The notes under the pieces: model-generated
Told to the model about the DNA's origin: nothing
The model's input: the letters and a program-made list of their open reading frames with translations, nothing else
The model's database searches: none
Shown here: positions 29,366 to 39,372 of the stretch, in pieces
Layout: every line of letters begins with the position of its first letter
Position numbering within the stretch: position 1 is the first letter of the stretch
Translations under genes and position numbers: made by a program
Assembly: GCF_001613225.1 (NCBI RefSeq)
Contig: NZ_BDBY01000143.1
Span: 1-64,000, forward strand
DNA length: 64,000 nucleotides
Direction: 5' to 3'
Origin: Nocardia pseudovaccinii NBRC 100343
GTDB lineage: Bacteria; Actinomycetota; Actinomycetes; Mycobacteriales; Mycobacteriaceae

Positions 29366-32300
29366 TCAGTTCCCGTACCCGCCGCCGCCGGGCGTCTCGA
29401 TGACCAGCACGTCCCCGGGTTCGAGATGCGCCGAATCCGCCCCGCTCAGGTCCTGCACCGTGCCATCGGCACGCTCGATCCGATTTCGGCCGAGGGCACC
29501 GGGCGCGCCGCCCGCCATGCCGTACGGCGGCACCCGGCGGTGACTCGACAGCGTCGAGACCGTCACCGCTTCGGTGAATCGCAGCCGACGCACCGCACCG
29601 TCACCACCGCGCCATCGACCGGCGCCTCCGCTCCCCGCGCGTACCGCGAACTCCTCGAGCAGTACCGGCAGCCGCCACTCCAGCACCTCCGGATCGGTGA
29701 GCCGGGAGTTGGTCATATGGGTCTGGACCACCGGAGCGCCGTCGAAACCGTCGCCTGCGCCCGATCCGGATCCGATCGTCTCGTAGTACTGGCTGCGATC
29801 ATTGCCGAAGGTGATGTTGTTCATCGTGCCCGACCCCTCGGCCTGCACACCGAGCGCCGCGTACAGCGCGCCGGTAATCGCCTGGGAGGTTTCGACATTG
29901 CCCGCGACGACCGCGGCGGGCGGTTCGGGTGCGAGCATCGAACCGGGCGGCACGATGATCCGCAGTGGTCGCAGGCAGCCGTCATTGAGCGGGATATCGT
30001 CGGCGACCAGCGTCCGGAACACATACAGGACGGCCGCGTTCGCAACGGCATAGGGTGCGTTGAAGTTACCGTCGAGCTGCCCCGAGGTACCACTGAAATC
30101 GATCGTGGCGCTGCGGTTTTCCCGATCCACCGTGACGCGAACGCGAATGGTCGCGCCCAGATCGGTCGCGTAGGAGTATTCGCCGTCGTCGAGCGCATCG
30201 ATGACGCGCCGCACCGATTCCTCCGCGTTGTCCTGCACATGCCGCATATACGCTTCGACGACATCGAGCCCGAAGTGCTCGATCATCTTCCGGACTTCTT
30301 CGACGCCCTTGGCATTGGCGGCGATCTGGGCGCGCAGATCGGCGAGATTGGTGGCCGGATTGCGGGACGGGTACGGCGCTTCGGTGAGCAAGCGCAGCGT
30401 CTCGTCCTCGCGGAACCGGCCGTCCTCGACGAGCAGCCAGTTGTCGAAGATGACACCTTCCTCCTCGATGCGACGGCTGTTCGCGGGCATCGAACCGGGC
30501 GCGATACCACCGATTTCGGCGTGGTGGCCGCGCGAGGCGACATAGAAGAGGATCTCGGTGCCCGCGGTGTCGAATACCGGCGTGATCACCGTGACATCGG
30601 GTAAATGGGTGCCGCCGTGGTACGGATCGTTGACGGCGTAGGCGTCGCCGGGGCGCATGCCCCCGGCCTGCCTGCGCCGGATGACCTCCTTGACGCTGGT
30701 GCCCATCGATCCGAGATGGACCGGAATATGCGGCGCATTGGCGACGAGATTGCCGTCGGGGTCGAAGAGTGCGCACGAGAAGTCCAGGCGCTCTTTGATA
30801 TTGACCGACTGTGCGGTCGACTCCAGCCGCGCGCCCATCTGCTCGGCGATGGACATGAACAGATTGTTGAAGACCTCCAGCAGCACCGGGTCCGCTTCGG
30901 TGCCCGCCTCTGGTCCGGTCACCGCCGCGACCCGTTCCATGAGCAGATGCCCGAGGTCGTTCACCACGGCCTGCCAGCCGTCGTCGACGACCGTGGTGGA
31001 GTTGGCCTCGGTAATGATCGCGGGCCCGAGCACCGCCTTCTTCGGCACCAATTCCGCACGCTGATAAAGGAATACCTCGCGCCGAGCGCCACCGGTGTGC
31101 AGTTGTACCGACTCCGGCTCGCTGGCGGTTACGCGCGGCCCGGCCAGGTCTGCGAGATCGGGTGGTTCGGTGAGCCCGGTCGCCTCGACCGAAAGCGCCT
31201 CGATCACGATAGGGCGGTCCAGCACGAAGGAGTAGGTGTTGCGGTGACGTTCGACGAAATCCGTTGCCATCCCCGCCGGTTCGGTGAGTTCGACGGTGAG
31301 CGTGGTGTCGGTGCCGTCGTAGCGCAGCTGGGCGCGCCGCACGATACGCACCCGGTGCACGGGCACATCCTCACCGAGCAGTTCGGCGCGCGCGATGGCC
31401 TCCAGATCATCGGCGATCTCACCGACACGGTCCATCGACTCCTCGTGCAGCGGCAACTCCACCGAACGCTCGCGCATGGCGGTGGTATCGGCGAGACCGA
31501 TACCGAGGGCCGAGAGCACACCGGCCATCGGCGGCACCACAACGGTGCGAATGCCGAGGGAATCGGCCACCTTGCAGGCGAGTTGGCCGCCCGCGCCGCC
31601 GAAGGTGGTCAGCGCGTAGCGGGTCACATCGTGGCCCTTCTGTACCGAGATCCGCTTGACGGCGGCGGCGATATTGGCGACCGCGATCTCGAGATAGCCC
31701 TCGGCGACCTGCTCCGGTGTGCGATCGTCACCGGTGCGCTCCGCGATTTCGGCGGCCAGTTCCGCGAATCGGCTGCGCACCAGCGCATCATCGAGCGGTT
31801 CGTTGCCATCCGGCCCGAAAACCCTTGGAAAATACTCGGATTGGATGCGGCCGAGCATCACATTGGCATCGGTGACCGTCAACGGTCCGCCGCCGCGATA
31901 ACAGGCCGGTCCGGGTGCCGCACCCGCAGAATCGGGTCCGACGCGGTAGCGGCTGCCGTCGAAATGCAGGATCGAACCGCCACCCGCCGCCACGGTATGG
32001 ATATCGAGCATTGGCGCGCGCAACCGGACACCGGCGATCTGCGTGATGAACACCCGCTCGTATTCGCCCGCGAAATGCGATACGTCCGTGGAGGTTCCAC
32101 CCATATCGAAGCCGATGACACGGTCGAAACCGGCGAGTTCGGACATCCGCACCATGCCGACGATGCCGCCCGCCGGACCGGACAGAATGGCGTCCTTACC
32201 GCGGAACTGCCCGGCCTCGGTGAGTCCGCCATTGGACTGCATGAACATCAGCCGCACACCGGTGAGCTGGTCGGCGACCTGCTGGACGTAGCGGCGCAGC

Positions 32301-32950
32301 ACCGGTGAGAGATAGGCATCCACCACCGTGGTGTCTCCGCGCGGCACCAGCTTCATCAGCGGGCTCACCTCGCTGGACAGCGAGATCTGCGGAAATCCGA
32401 TCTCGCGGGCGACCCGGCCGATCACCTTTTCGTGTTCGGGATACAGATGCGAATGCATGCAGACGACGGCGACGGCGCGGATGCCGCTGTCGTACAGCGG
32501 CTTCAGTTCAGCTGCCAGTGCGTCGAGATCCGGCGCAGTCAGCACCGTCCCATCCGCCGTGACGCGCTCGTCCACCTCGATCACCTGCTCGTGTAACAAC
32601 TCCGGCAGCACGATCTCGCGCGCGAAGATCTGCGGCCGATTCTGATAGGCGATGCGCAATGCGTCGCGGAAGCCGCGGGTGATGACCAGCACGGTCCGTT
32701 CGCCCTTGCGCTCGAGCAGTGCGTTGGTCGCGACCGTTGTGCCCATCCGGACGGCATCTATATCGGCGGTGCCGCCCGCGTCGCCGAGGATTTCGCGAAT
32801 GCCCGCCACCGCGGAGTCGGCATAGCGCGCCGGATTCTCTGAGAGCAGCTTGTGCGTGACGAGTCCGCCGTCGGGGCGACGGGCCACCACATCGGTGAAT
32901 GTGCCGCCCCGATCGATCCAGAACTGCCAGCCCGGTGTCTCGCTCGTCAC
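29366..32950 (-). CDS. 5-oxoprolinase (fused hydantoinase A and B type)
   Basis: ATP-dependent 5-oxoprolinase opens 5-oxo-L-proline to glutamate. The 1194-residue product (GTG 32950, [16 protein letters not shown]) joins both subunits. The hydantoinase A half (about 8-660) has RGGTFTDVV and [14 protein letters not shown], the nucleotide-binding type motifs. The hydantoinase B half (about 690-1190) begins [18 protein letters not shown] and ends [11 protein letters not shown]. This fused layout is typical of eukaryotic and many actinobacterial 5-oxoprolinases. I cannot exclude a hydantoinase of other specificity. A DUF4185 gene lies 85 bp upstream on the same strand. Confidence 0.88.
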   Translation of the reverse strand: MTSETPGWQFWIDRGGTFTDVVARRPDGGLVTHKLLSENPARYADSAVAGIREILGDAGGTADIDAVRMGTTVATNALLERKGERTVLVITRGFRDALRIAYQNRPQIFAREIVLPELLHEQVIEVDERVTADGTVLTAPDLDALAAELKPLYDSGIRAVAVVCMHSHLYPEHEKVIGRVAREIGFPQISLSSEVSPLMKLVPRGDTTVVDAYLSPVLRRYVQQVADQLTGVRLMFMQSNGGLTEAGQFRGKDAILSGPAGGIVGMVRMSELAGFDRVIGFDMGGTSTDVSHFAGEYERVFITQIAGVRLRAPMLDIHTVAAGGGSILHFDGSRYRVGPDSAGAAPGPACYRGGGPLTVTDANVMLGRIQSEYFPRVFGPDGNEPLDDALVRSRFAELAAEIAERTGDDRTPEQVAEGYLEIAVANIAAAVKRISVQKGHDVTRYALTTFGGAGGQLACKVADSLGIRTVVVPPMAGVLSALGIGLADTTAMRERSVELPLHEESMDRVGEIADDLEAIARAELLGEDVPVHRVRIVRRAQLRYDGTDTTLTVELTEPAGMATDFVERHRNTYSFVLDRPIVIEALSVEATGLTEPPDLADLAGPRVTASEPESVQLHTGGARREVFLYQRAELVPKKAVLGPAIITEANSTTVVDDGWQAVVNDLGHLLMERVAAVTGPEAGTEADPVLLEVFNNLFMSIAEQMGARLESTAQSVNIKERLDFSCALFDPDGNLVANAPHIPVHLGSMGTSVKEVIRRRQAGGMRPGDAYAVNDPYHGGTHLPDVTVITPVFDTAGTEILFYVASRGHHAEIGGIAPGSMPANSRRIEEEGVIFDNWLLVEDGRFREDETLRLLTEAPYPSRNPATNLADLRAQIAANAKGVEEVRKMIEHFGLDVVEAYMRHVQDNAEESVRRVIDALDDGEYSYATDLGATIRVRVTVDRENRSATIDFSGTSGQLDGNFNAPYAVANAAVLYVFRTLVADDIPLNDGCLRPLRIIVPPGSMLAPEPPAAVVAGNVETSQAITGALYAALGVQAEGSGTMNNITFGNDRSQYYETIGSGSGAGDGFDGAPVVQTHMTNSRLTDPEVLEWRLPVLLEEFAVRAGSGGAGRWRGGDGAVRRLRFTEAVTVSTLSSHRRVPPYGMAGGAPGALGRNRIERADGTVQDLSGADSAHLEPGDVLVIETPGGGGYGN

Positions 32951-33035
32951 CGGAGCCGTCCGTGCGAAGTACGTATGCGCTGGTCGATCACATGCGCACC
33001 ATACCGAATCACCGTCGGCGCGGATCCGAGTGCGA

Positions 33036-34631
33036 TCAGTGCGGCGGATCGAGTTTCGCGTGCATGAGGTACACGTTGTAGGTATCCCACGCCGAGATGG
33101 TGAAGTACAGATCCTCGGCGGTCGACCACGGATGGATGAAGCCGCCGTAGGCCTTCGGATAGTCGTCGGTGGAGACCAGCTGGACACCATCGGTCCAGGC
33201 GCCCTGCGGGCTCGCCGCGGTGCGCATCACGATCGCAGCGCGCGCCGAATCCAGATAGACCATCTGCCACTGTTCGGTGTCCTTGTCGAAGCGCACCGAC
33301 AGCTCGCTTGCCATACCGAGAACCAAAGGCGTGGCCTGGTTTTCGGCCGCAGGGGCCCATGCGCCGCCCACCCAGTACTGGTAGGCCGATTTGTTCAGCA
33401 CCTCGGTCTTCGGCACCCTGGCCAGGCCGATCATGCCGACCCGCCCGTTGGGCGTGCCGAACATATAGACGTAATCGCCCTGCGGCACCATGGCCGCCAC
33501 CTGGAACCGGCCGAGCCCGAAGAAGTTGTCCCACCGGGCATGCTGATCCTTGACCCAGGTGCGGCCGTTGTCGTCGGAGTACGCGAGTCCGCCGTAATTG
33601 GTCGACCACAAGCCGGGAATGCGGCTCCAGTGGTTCACCGACATATAGCTCATGAACTGGCGCTGCCCGAGCGCGAACCCGGAGGTCGGGATGGTGGTCG
33701 TCTCCCAGTTCTTGATCTTGCGGCTGGGCAGCAGTTCGGTGGCGTGACAGCGGCTGTCCTGGACCATGGTGTCGATGCCGAGTCCGTCGGCGAGATCGTG
33801 GTCGGTGCTGTAGCCGAGCACATTGCTGCGCCAGTCGGGCCCGCCCACCCCGCCACTGGTCCAGCCATCGCCGAAGGTGTCGCCGAAGGCCACGGCGACC
33901 TCGCCCGGTTTGGTCTCCCACATGATGCCGAGGTCGGTGCCGTCGACCTGCCAGCGCATATCGGTGCGGTTCGCCGAACCGTGCCCGGTCACCTGACCGA
34001 CCAGATCCACCGCTTCCACCAGCGGCGGGGCGATGGCGGCGGTCAGCGGTCCGGGTTCGGCCGGGTGCACGATCGGCGGCGGCGCGGGTTGCGGTTCGAT
34101 TCCGTCCGGGCCGGGCACCGGGATCGGAATGGGTTCGATCTCCGGACGGAACTCGATGCGCGGCAGGCGGATCGAGCCGGAACCCGAACTCGAACCGGAG
34201 CTCGAGCCGGGGCCGGAACCGGAGCTGGACCCGGTGTCGGGCGCGTTTTCCGGTGCTGGATCGGTGGCGGGATCCGACGGCTTCGGCGTATCCCGAACAT
34301 CCGGGCACGGGTTGCGGCACGGGTCGGCGGGCAGCGGTTCCGGATCGATGCGGGTGTTGTCCGGCGGCGGATCGGGGACCGGAACCGGCGTGATCTCGGG
34401 AACCGGCACCGGGATATCGATCTGCGGCGGCAAAGGGGGCAGCGGCGGAGGCGGCGGTGCGTTCGGATCCGGCGCCCGGTTCAACGGGTCGAATCCGATC
34501 TCGCCACAACTGTTCACCGGCGGCGGGGCCCACGGATGCTGCGCGGCCTGCGCGACGGGTGTCGGTACGGTCAGCGCTCCGGCGAGCAGCGCGCCGAGGA
34601 TTGCGGGCGCACAGCTCGGCCGAAATCCCAT
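33036..34631 (-). CDS. DUF4185 (GH183-type) secreted protein
   Basis: Characterised DUF4185 proteins are endo-D-arabinanases (GH183) acting on arabinogalactan and lipoarabinomannan, polymers present in Nocardia. The 531-residue product (ATG 34631) has a signal peptide ending near residue 30 (VPTPVAQAA). A Pro-rich region (about 45-125) and a Ser/Gly linker (about 130-155) follow. The DUF4185 domain starts near residue 205 ([25 protein letters not shown]). The Pro-rich stretch could span the cell wall. The substrate is inferred from the family, not shown. Confidence 0.82.
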   Translation of the reverse strand: MGFRPSCAPAILGALLAGALTVPTPVAQAAQHPWAPPPVNSCGEIGFDPLNRAPDPNAPPPPPLPPLPPQIDIPVPVPEITPVPVPDPPPDNTRIDPEPLPADPCRNPCPDVRDTPKPSDPATDPAPENAPDTGSSSGSGPGSSSGSSSGSGSIRLPRIEFRPEIEPIPIPVPGPDGIEPQPAPPPIVHPAEPGPLTAAIAPPLVEAVDLVGQVTGHGSANRTDMRWQVDGTDLGIMWETKPGEVAVAFGDTFGDGWTSGGVGGPDWRSNVLGYSTDHDLADGLGIDTMVQDSRCHATELLPSRKIKNWETTTIPTSGFALGQRQFMSYMSVNHWSRIPGLWSTNYGGLAYSDDNGRTWVKDQHARWDNFFGLGRFQVAAMVPQGDYVYMFGTPNGRVGMIGLARVPKTEVLNKSAYQYWVGGAWAPAAENQATPLVLGMASELSVRFDKDTEQWQMVYLDSARAAIVMRTAASPQGAWTDGVQLVSTDDYPKAYGGFIHPWSTAEDLYFTISAWDTYNVYLMHAKLDPPH

Positions 34632-34708
34632 CCGTTGTTGACTCCCTGTCGATTCGGGTCGATGGGAGATCAACTTACCCGACCGAATCGCGCGAAGGGT
34701 GGAACCGG

Positions 34709-35239
34709 ATGGGGCGCAGTCGCGTCCAACCAGATATGAACGAGATCGAGTACGTGTTCGGAACCGGTGACGGCACGGTGCACGTCTGGACCAGCCAGAC
34801 GGATCTGGATCTATCCGGGTCGGGCATCGGCGATGCGGTGGGACTCGACTTCGACGGCGACGGCCTGGTCGACGACGTGCTCTGGGATTCGCACGGCACC
34901 GGCGTTGCCGATGTGGCCGGGCTGGATCTCGACGACGACGGCGTACTCGACCATTTCTTCACCGATCCGACCGGCAACGGCACCTGGAATCACCAGATCA
35001 CCGGCAGCCCGGCCGATGCGGACAGCGAACACCTGGCCTGGATCGAGCGCACCGAGCCCGAGCCGGATCATCTCGCCGCCGACCAATTCGGCGCGGCCTT
35101 GTCGAATCACGATGAGCCGACGCGGGATTCGCGCTGGTTCGATCCGCAAGCTCCGATCGAACCTGTCGCCGCGCTTCGGGATCACCGGACCTGGTCGGGC
35201 GATGAGTCCACTTATCCGACAATGCCGTTCAGCGAGTAA
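34709..35239 (+). CDS. Small acidic protein with calcium-loop-like repeats
   Basis: I do not know a function for this family, which is seen in Nocardia-like genomes. With ATG 34709 the product has 176 residues; ATG 34736 is an alternative without a ribosome site. Repeated D-x-D-G-D loops (LDFDGDGLVDDVLWDS, LDLDDDGVLDHFFTD) resemble EF-hand or thrombospondin-3 calcium loops. TGDGTVHVWTSQTDLDL is the conserved N-terminus. No signal peptide is visible, so it is probably cytoplasmic. Its last 11 bases overlap the end of the convergent MFS gene. It is divergent from the DUF4185 gene (77 bp apart). Confidence 0.7.
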   Translation: MGRSRVQPDMNEIEYVFGTGDGTVHVWTSQTDLDLSGSGIGDAVGLDFDGDGLVDDVLWDSHGTGVADVAGLDLDDDGVLDHFFTDPTGNGTWNHQITGSPADADSEHLAWIERTEPEPDHLAADQFGAALSNHDEPTRDSRWFDPQAPIEPVAALRDHRTWSGDESTYPTMPFSE

Positions 35240-36581
35240 CCGGCACCCGCCGACTGTTGACGGCAATGGCCACTATTCCTGCGCAATAGATTCCGGCGCC
35301 GACCAGCACCACGCCGATGGAGCGCCCATCCGCCGGTATCACCGACGCGGTGAGCGCGATCGCGAGCACGAACGCGATATTGAATACGGTGTCCTGCAAT
35401 GCGAATACCTGACCGCGCCTGGTGTCATCGATATCGATCTGCATGGTCGCGTCGCCGGTCAGTTTGATGGTCTGCCCCGCGAGCCCGAACAGGAATGCCG
35501 CGACCAGCAGCAATTGATGCGCTCGATGCGCCGCGGTCCCCGCCGTCGCGATCGCGGTCGGGGTGACCAGCGTCAACTGCACCACGGTCGCGGTCAACAG
35601 CCCGAGGACCACCGTGCGCGAGCGGCCGAGCCGCGGAATCAATACCGGCGCGACGACCGCCGCCACCAACATCCCGGCCGCAGTACAGCCGATGGCGAGC
35701 CCGAACCGGGTCAGTCCGGTATTCGCGCCGCCGCCGTCGGCGGGCGCCTGCCGCAGCACCAGCACCATGATCAGCGTATTGGTGCCGAACACGATCCGAT
35801 GCGTGCCGATGCCGATCATCGCGGTGGTGACCTGAACCGCTCCCCAGACCGCGGCCGCACCGTGACGCAGACCGGTCGCGATCGCTCGCACCGCACTGTC
35901 GCGCGTCGCGGTCCCCGGCTCCGGACCGAGCACCCCGGCCCCGAATCCGGCCGCGAATATCGCACCGCAGACCGACCACACGGCACTGATCGCCACCGCG
36001 ACCGCCGAAGCGAAATCACCCGCGCCGATCAATCCGATGATCGCGACCGCCGCCGCGGCGCCGACACCGGCACATCCGGACGCGACCGTGGCCAGCACCG
36101 AATTCGCGGGCACCAGCCAGTGTTGATCGAGTACTCGGGGCAACGCAGCCGACACGCCCGAGAGCACGAACCTGCTGACCCCGACCACGGCAAGCGCGAG
36201 CAACAGCAACGGTGTCTCACCGCTGCCCGCCAACAGCCCGACACTCACCGCTGCGATCAGCACCGCCCGCCCCACATTGGCGACCAGCAGCACCGCTCGC
36301 CGATCCCAGCGGTCCAGCAGCGCACCGGCGTACGGCCCGATCAGCGAGTACGGCAGCAGCAATACCGCGAACGCGGCCGCGATGGCGAGCGGATCGGTCT
36401 CCCGTTCCGGGTTGAAAAGAATGGCGCCGGACAGCGCCGCCTGGAACATGCCGTCACCGAACTGACCGGTAAAGCGGATCAGCGCCAAACGCAACACGCC
36501 GGGACTCTCGCGCAGCGCCGTCTGTAGCGAAACCGGCCGCGCGTCCGCGGGAGTGTTGCCGTCGGGGCGACCAGTAGACAC
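35229..36581 (-). CDS. MFS transporter
   Basis: This 450-residue protein has the make-up of a 12-helix major facilitator carrier. The first cytoplasmic loop is AGALLDRWDRRAVLLVANVG, a version of the MFS A-motif, and the long middle part is alanine- and glycine-rich membrane segments. No substrate can be assigned; drug or metabolite export is the usual role of such carriers. It follows the second Nudix gene by 35 bp on the same strand and is probably cotranscribed with it. Its 3' end overlaps the calcium-loop gene by 11 bp. Confidence 0.82.
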   Translation of the reverse strand: MSTGRPDGNTPADARPVSLQTALRESPGVLRLALIRFTGQFGDGMFQAALSGAILFNPERETDPLAIAAAFAVLLLPYSLIGPYAGALLDRWDRRAVLLVANVGRAVLIAAVSVGLLAGSGETPLLLLALAVVGVSRFVLSGVSAALPRVLDQHWLVPANSVLATVASGCAGVGAAAAVAIIGLIGAGDFASAVAVAISAVWSVCGAIFAAGFGAGVLGPEPGTATRDSAVRAIATGLRHGAAAVWGAVQVTTAMIGIGTHRIVFGTNTLIMVLVLRQAPADGGGANTGLTRFGLAIGCTAAGMLVAAVVAPVLIPRLGRSRTVVLGLLTATVVQLTLVTPTAIATAGTAAHRAHQLLLVAAFLFGLAGQTIKLTGDATMQIDIDDTRRGQVFALQDTVFNIAFVLAIALTASVIPADGRSIGVVLVGAGIYCAGIVAIAVNSRRVPVTR

Positions 36582-36616
36582 GCCCAGAGGCTACCTGCCC
36601 CGCGGCCCTCGCTCGA

Positions 36617-37084
36617 TCAGCGAATCCCGTCCACGATCAGCGCACTGACCGCCTCGCGCATATCCGCCGCCATCGGCAGATCCGCCAATGTCGCGGCATC
36701 GATCCAGGCGAAGGCGTCGTGTTCGCCCGGGGCCAGCGCGACCTCGCCGGGCTCCACCTCGACGATGAAGCTGTACTTGCGCACTCGGGGCTTGGTCCTG
36801 GTGGCGTAGTCGAAGTCGCCGAGGAACTCGGTGATGGCGCGCACCCGCAGCCCGGTCTCCTCGAACAGTTCCCGTACCACGCATTCGGCCAGGGTCTCCC
36901 CGGATTCGACTCCGCCACCGGGCAGTTCGTACATGCCGCCGTGGTAATCGTCGGGCACGCGGCGCACTACCAGGAGTTTGCGATCGCGGAATACCGCGAC
37001 ACCGACGACGAAATCGCTGATCCCGTCGCGCTCTGCCGCATCGCGCAGTTGCTGCTCGATGCGCGCGAGCAGCTCGGTTCGCAT
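36617..37084 (-). CDS. Nudix hydrolase
   Basis: The 155-residue product has the Nudix box GGGVESGETLAE followed by CVVRELFEETGL (about residues 57-80), with the metal ligands REL-FEE. ATG 37084 is chosen over one 11 codons upstream because GGAGGTG lies eight bases before it. Upstream of the box is YELPGG, and the C-terminal half reads EHDAFAWIDAATL. Substrate unknown; family members clean up oxidised or signalling nucleotides. It is the first gene of a probable two-gene unit with the MFS transporter. Confidence 0.85.
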   Translation of the reverse strand: MRTELLARIEQQLRDAAERDGISDFVVGVAVFRDRKLLVVRRVPDDYHGGMYELPGGGVESGETLAECVVRELFEETGLRVRAITEFLGDFDYATRTKPRVRKYSFIVEVEPGEVALAPGEHDAFAWIDAATLADLPMAADMREAVSALIVDGIR

Positions 37085-37364
37085 CCGTTCGTCACCTCCG
37101 ATTCCGTTGTGGCACATGATGTTACGAATCCGCCGTGCGCGCGTACAGACCCCCTTCGGTTGCCGACCGGCGACTCGGCTAACCGGTCGGTACTGCTCGC
37201 CTGCCGTTCACCCGCAGCCGCGAGTGACTCCCTTGCACGTCACTCACGAAGATCAGCTCGCGTAAAATGCCGAGTGCAGGACAATTTACTAGGAATTCGG
37301 AGTACCACGTCGTAAGTGCTCCTACCCTGAAAGGTGATCGGTGCACGGTCCCGAGAGGAGGACC

Positions 37365-38150
37365 ATGATGTCCACACTCACGACACCACACATCGATGTC
37401 CATCGCGGCGGCGATCGCATGAAAACGCGCGTGTCCTGGCTGGATTCGAAGCACTCGTTCTCCTTCGGGGAGCACTACGATCCCGACAACACCCATCACG
37501 GGCTGCTGCTCGTCAATAACGAAGATATTGTTTCCCCTGGTCAGGGCTTCGAAACCCATCCGCACCGGGATATGGAGATCGTGACCTGGGTGCTCGGCGG
37601 CTCGCTGGTGCACCAGGATTCGCTCGGGCACAGCGGCGTCATCTATCCAGGTCTGGCACAGCGGATGAGCGCGGGCACCGGAATTCTGCATTCGGAGAAG
37701 AACGACTCCTGGCGTCTGGACCACGGCACCGAACACGACCAGCCGGTCCATTTCGTGCAGATGTGGGTGGTGCCGGACGAGCCGGGCTCGGAGCCCGGAT
37801 ATCAGCAGCTCGAGATCGACGACGAATTGGCCCGCGGCGGCCTGGTGACCGTGGCCTCCGGCCTGCCGCGCTATCGCGATCGGACCGCGATCGCCATCGG
37901 TAGCAGCCATTCGGCGATGCATGTGGCGCGGTTGGCGGACAGCGGGGAAACCGAGCAGGCGATCGACCTACCCGACGCGCCGTACCTGCATCTGTTCGTC
38001 GCAAGGGGCGAAGTGGAGATGGAGGGCGTCGGTCCGTTGTACGTGGGTGACGCCGTGCGCCTGACCAGATCGGGTGGGCAGCTGGTGACCGCCCATGGGC
38101 CGGCGGAGATCCTGGTCTGGGAGATGCACGCGCGGCTCGGCTCGGAATAA
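37365..38150 (+). CDS. Pirin family protein
   Basis: Pirins are cupin-fold iron proteins; some bacterial members oxidise flavonols such as quercetin, while others regulate enzymes. The 261-residue product (ATG 37365 behind GAGAGGAGGACC) has the signature THPHRDMEIVTWVLGG and the metal-binding second half GTGILHSEKND. The two cupin halves span about residues 10-130 and 150-260. The family, not the exact role, is clear. It lies alone between divergent neighbours, downstream of a 280-bp spacer. Confidence 0.9.
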   Translation: MMSTLTTPHIDVHRGGDRMKTRVSWLDSKHSFSFGEHYDPDNTHHGLLLVNNEDIVSPGQGFETHPHRDMEIVTWVLGGSLVHQDSLGHSGVIYPGLAQRMSAGTGILHSEKNDSWRLDHGTEHDQPVHFVQMWVVPDEPGSEPGYQQLEIDDELARGGLVTVASGLPRYRDRTAIAIGSSHSAMHVARLADSGETEQAIDLPDAPYLHLFVARGEVEMEGVGPLYVGDAVRLTRSGGQLVTAHGPAEILVWEMHARLGSE

Positions 38151-38228
38151 CCCCCCCGGCATCAACATCCCAGGGAGTGCGATCAGAAGGCGACTGCAGC
38201 GCAGGCGCACCGGCTGAGAGGAAGTCCC

Positions 38229-38711
38229 ATGGCGCAATATCCGCCACCGGGTCAGTACCCGCCGCCGCCGGGTCAGTACCCGCCGCCGCCGGGTCAGGGG
38301 CAGCCGAACTATTGGCAGGAATCTCCCAAGCGCAAGGGCTTGGCGATCACCACACTGGTGCTCGGCATCCTCGGCTTCCTGAGCTGCTGGACGCTGATCG
38401 GCGGTTATCTGTTCGGCTTCTTCGCGCTGATCTTCGGCATCATCGCGCTGGTCAAGATTCGTTCCGGCAGCGCGGGCGGCACGGGCATGGCGGTCACCGG
38501 CTTGATCCTGGGTGTGCTCGCGCTGGTCGCCGCGGTCGTGCTCAGCATCGTCGGCTGGAGCTTCTTCGTCGACTCCGGTGGCAAGGACTATCTCGACTGT
38601 CTGCAGAAGGCGGGCAACGATCAGACCAAACAAAACGAGTGCCGGGACAAGTGGGAGCACAGCATCGAGCAGAGCTTCAGCGTGACGCTCACTCCGCGCC
38701 CGACCCCTTGA
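38229..38711 (+). CDS. DUF4190 membrane protein with Pro-rich tail
   Basis: DUF4190 proteins are small actinobacterial membrane proteins with unknown function. The 160-residue product has a repeated PPPGQYPPP tail (residues 4-24) and two membrane segments. The first is at about 38-72 (ITTLVLGILGFLSCW) and the second at about 84-112 (AVTGLILGVLALVAAV). A short extracytoplasmic tail with two cysteines follows. Its last 23 bases overlap the convergent gene 38689-39240. Confidence 0.8.
   Translation: MAQYPPPGQYPPPPGQYPPPPGQGQPNYWQESPKRKGLAITTLVLGILGFLSCWTLIGGYLFGFFALIFGIIALVKIRSGSAGGTGMAVTGLILGVLALVAAVVLSIVGWSFFVDSGGKDYLDCLQKAGNDQTKQNECRDKWEHSIEQSFSVTLTPRPTP
38241..38297 (+). repeat. 21-bp tandem repeat coding for PPPGQYP
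   Basis: About 2.7 copies of GGGTCAGTACCCGCCGCCGCC encode the Pro-rich tail of the DUF4190 protein. Such repeats can change copy number. Confidence 0.8.
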
Positions 38712-39240
38712 CAAAACCCTTGATGCCATTGACGACCGACCGGCCGCCGCTGTTCGCGCACGTCCGGGTGGCGGCGATGACATCGCCCAGTTCGGGGCGG
38801 TAGTCGCCCTCGGGCGGTGCGATCCAGATCCGGTAGCCGCTGAGCTCGTCGGTCGGTGAGGGCAGCACGATCCGGCTGCCGGGCAGCGCCACCGAAGCGC
38901 AGACCCGGAACAACTCCGGGAACAGCGTCATATCCAGGTACGAGTTATCGGTCGGACCGGTCAGGAAGGACCAACGGCTGGAGCGCGGATGCGCGATGAT
39001 CGGTCCAGTCCGCCCGTAGTTGGCCAGGAGGTAGGCCCGCACCCGCTTGCCGAGTACCGCGGGCATGACGATGGCGCCGACCGCGCCGACTTCCAACAGA
39101 ATTCGCCCGAGTCCCGGATCGACGACCCCATAGAGACCGTTGTCCTTGCGATAGCGGCGACATCGCGCCAGGGCGTCCTGGGCCGCCGCGAAATCCTGGG
39201 CTGCCAGGTAGCTACCCGATTCCATTCGCGACGTACTCAT
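38689..39240 (-). CDS. Conserved hypothetical protein divergent from an XRE regulator
   Basis: I cannot name this family firmly. The 183-residue product (ATG 39240) has no signal peptide or membrane helix. It includes ALARCRRYRKDNGLYG, IIAHPRSSRWSFLTGP and SGYRIWIAPPEGDYRPE. The pattern HPRSSRW..FL.GP resembles short actinobacterial proteins sometimes labelled bifunctional primase/polymerase-like, but catalytic residues are not clear. It is divergent from the XRE regulator and shares its promoter region, so it is a likely member of the same regulatory unit. Its end overlaps the DUF4190 gene by 23 bp. Confidence 0.65.
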   Translation of the reverse strand: MSTSRMESGSYLAAQDFAAAQDALARCRRYRKDNGLYGVVDPGLGRILLEVGAVGAIVMPAVLGKRVRAYLLANYGRTGPIIAHPRSSRWSFLTGPTDNSYLDMTLFPELFRVCASVALPGSRIVLPSPTDELSGYRIWIAPPEGDYRPELGDVIAATRTCANSGGRSVVNGIKGFVKGSGAE

Positions 39241-39301
39241 GACGAACCTCGCCTCGACTTTGAGTGGATCGACGTAAAACCGAAGGTTGCCGCTGAAATC
39301 G

Positions 39302-39351
39302 ACACTAGACCCGCACAAGTTCCTTGACAATAGTCACACGCCGAGTAAATT
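39302..39351. promoter_or_regulatory. Overlapping divergent promoters sharing a -35 element
   Basis: Rightward: TTGACA (39324-39329), 16 bp, TAAATT (39346-39351), start codon at 39373. Leftward: TTGTCA (39330-39325), 17 bp, TAGTGT (39307-39302). Both -35 hexamers come from the same TTGACAA. The rightward leader would be only about 15 nt. Confidence 0.6.
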
Positions 39352-39372
39352 TCCGGCGTACCATCTCGAGCC

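Noticed and set aside
30605..32308. 567-codon open frame antisense to 5-oxoprolinase
   Set aside because: Low-complexity His/Arg-rich translation without motifs; the other strand encodes a complete enzyme.
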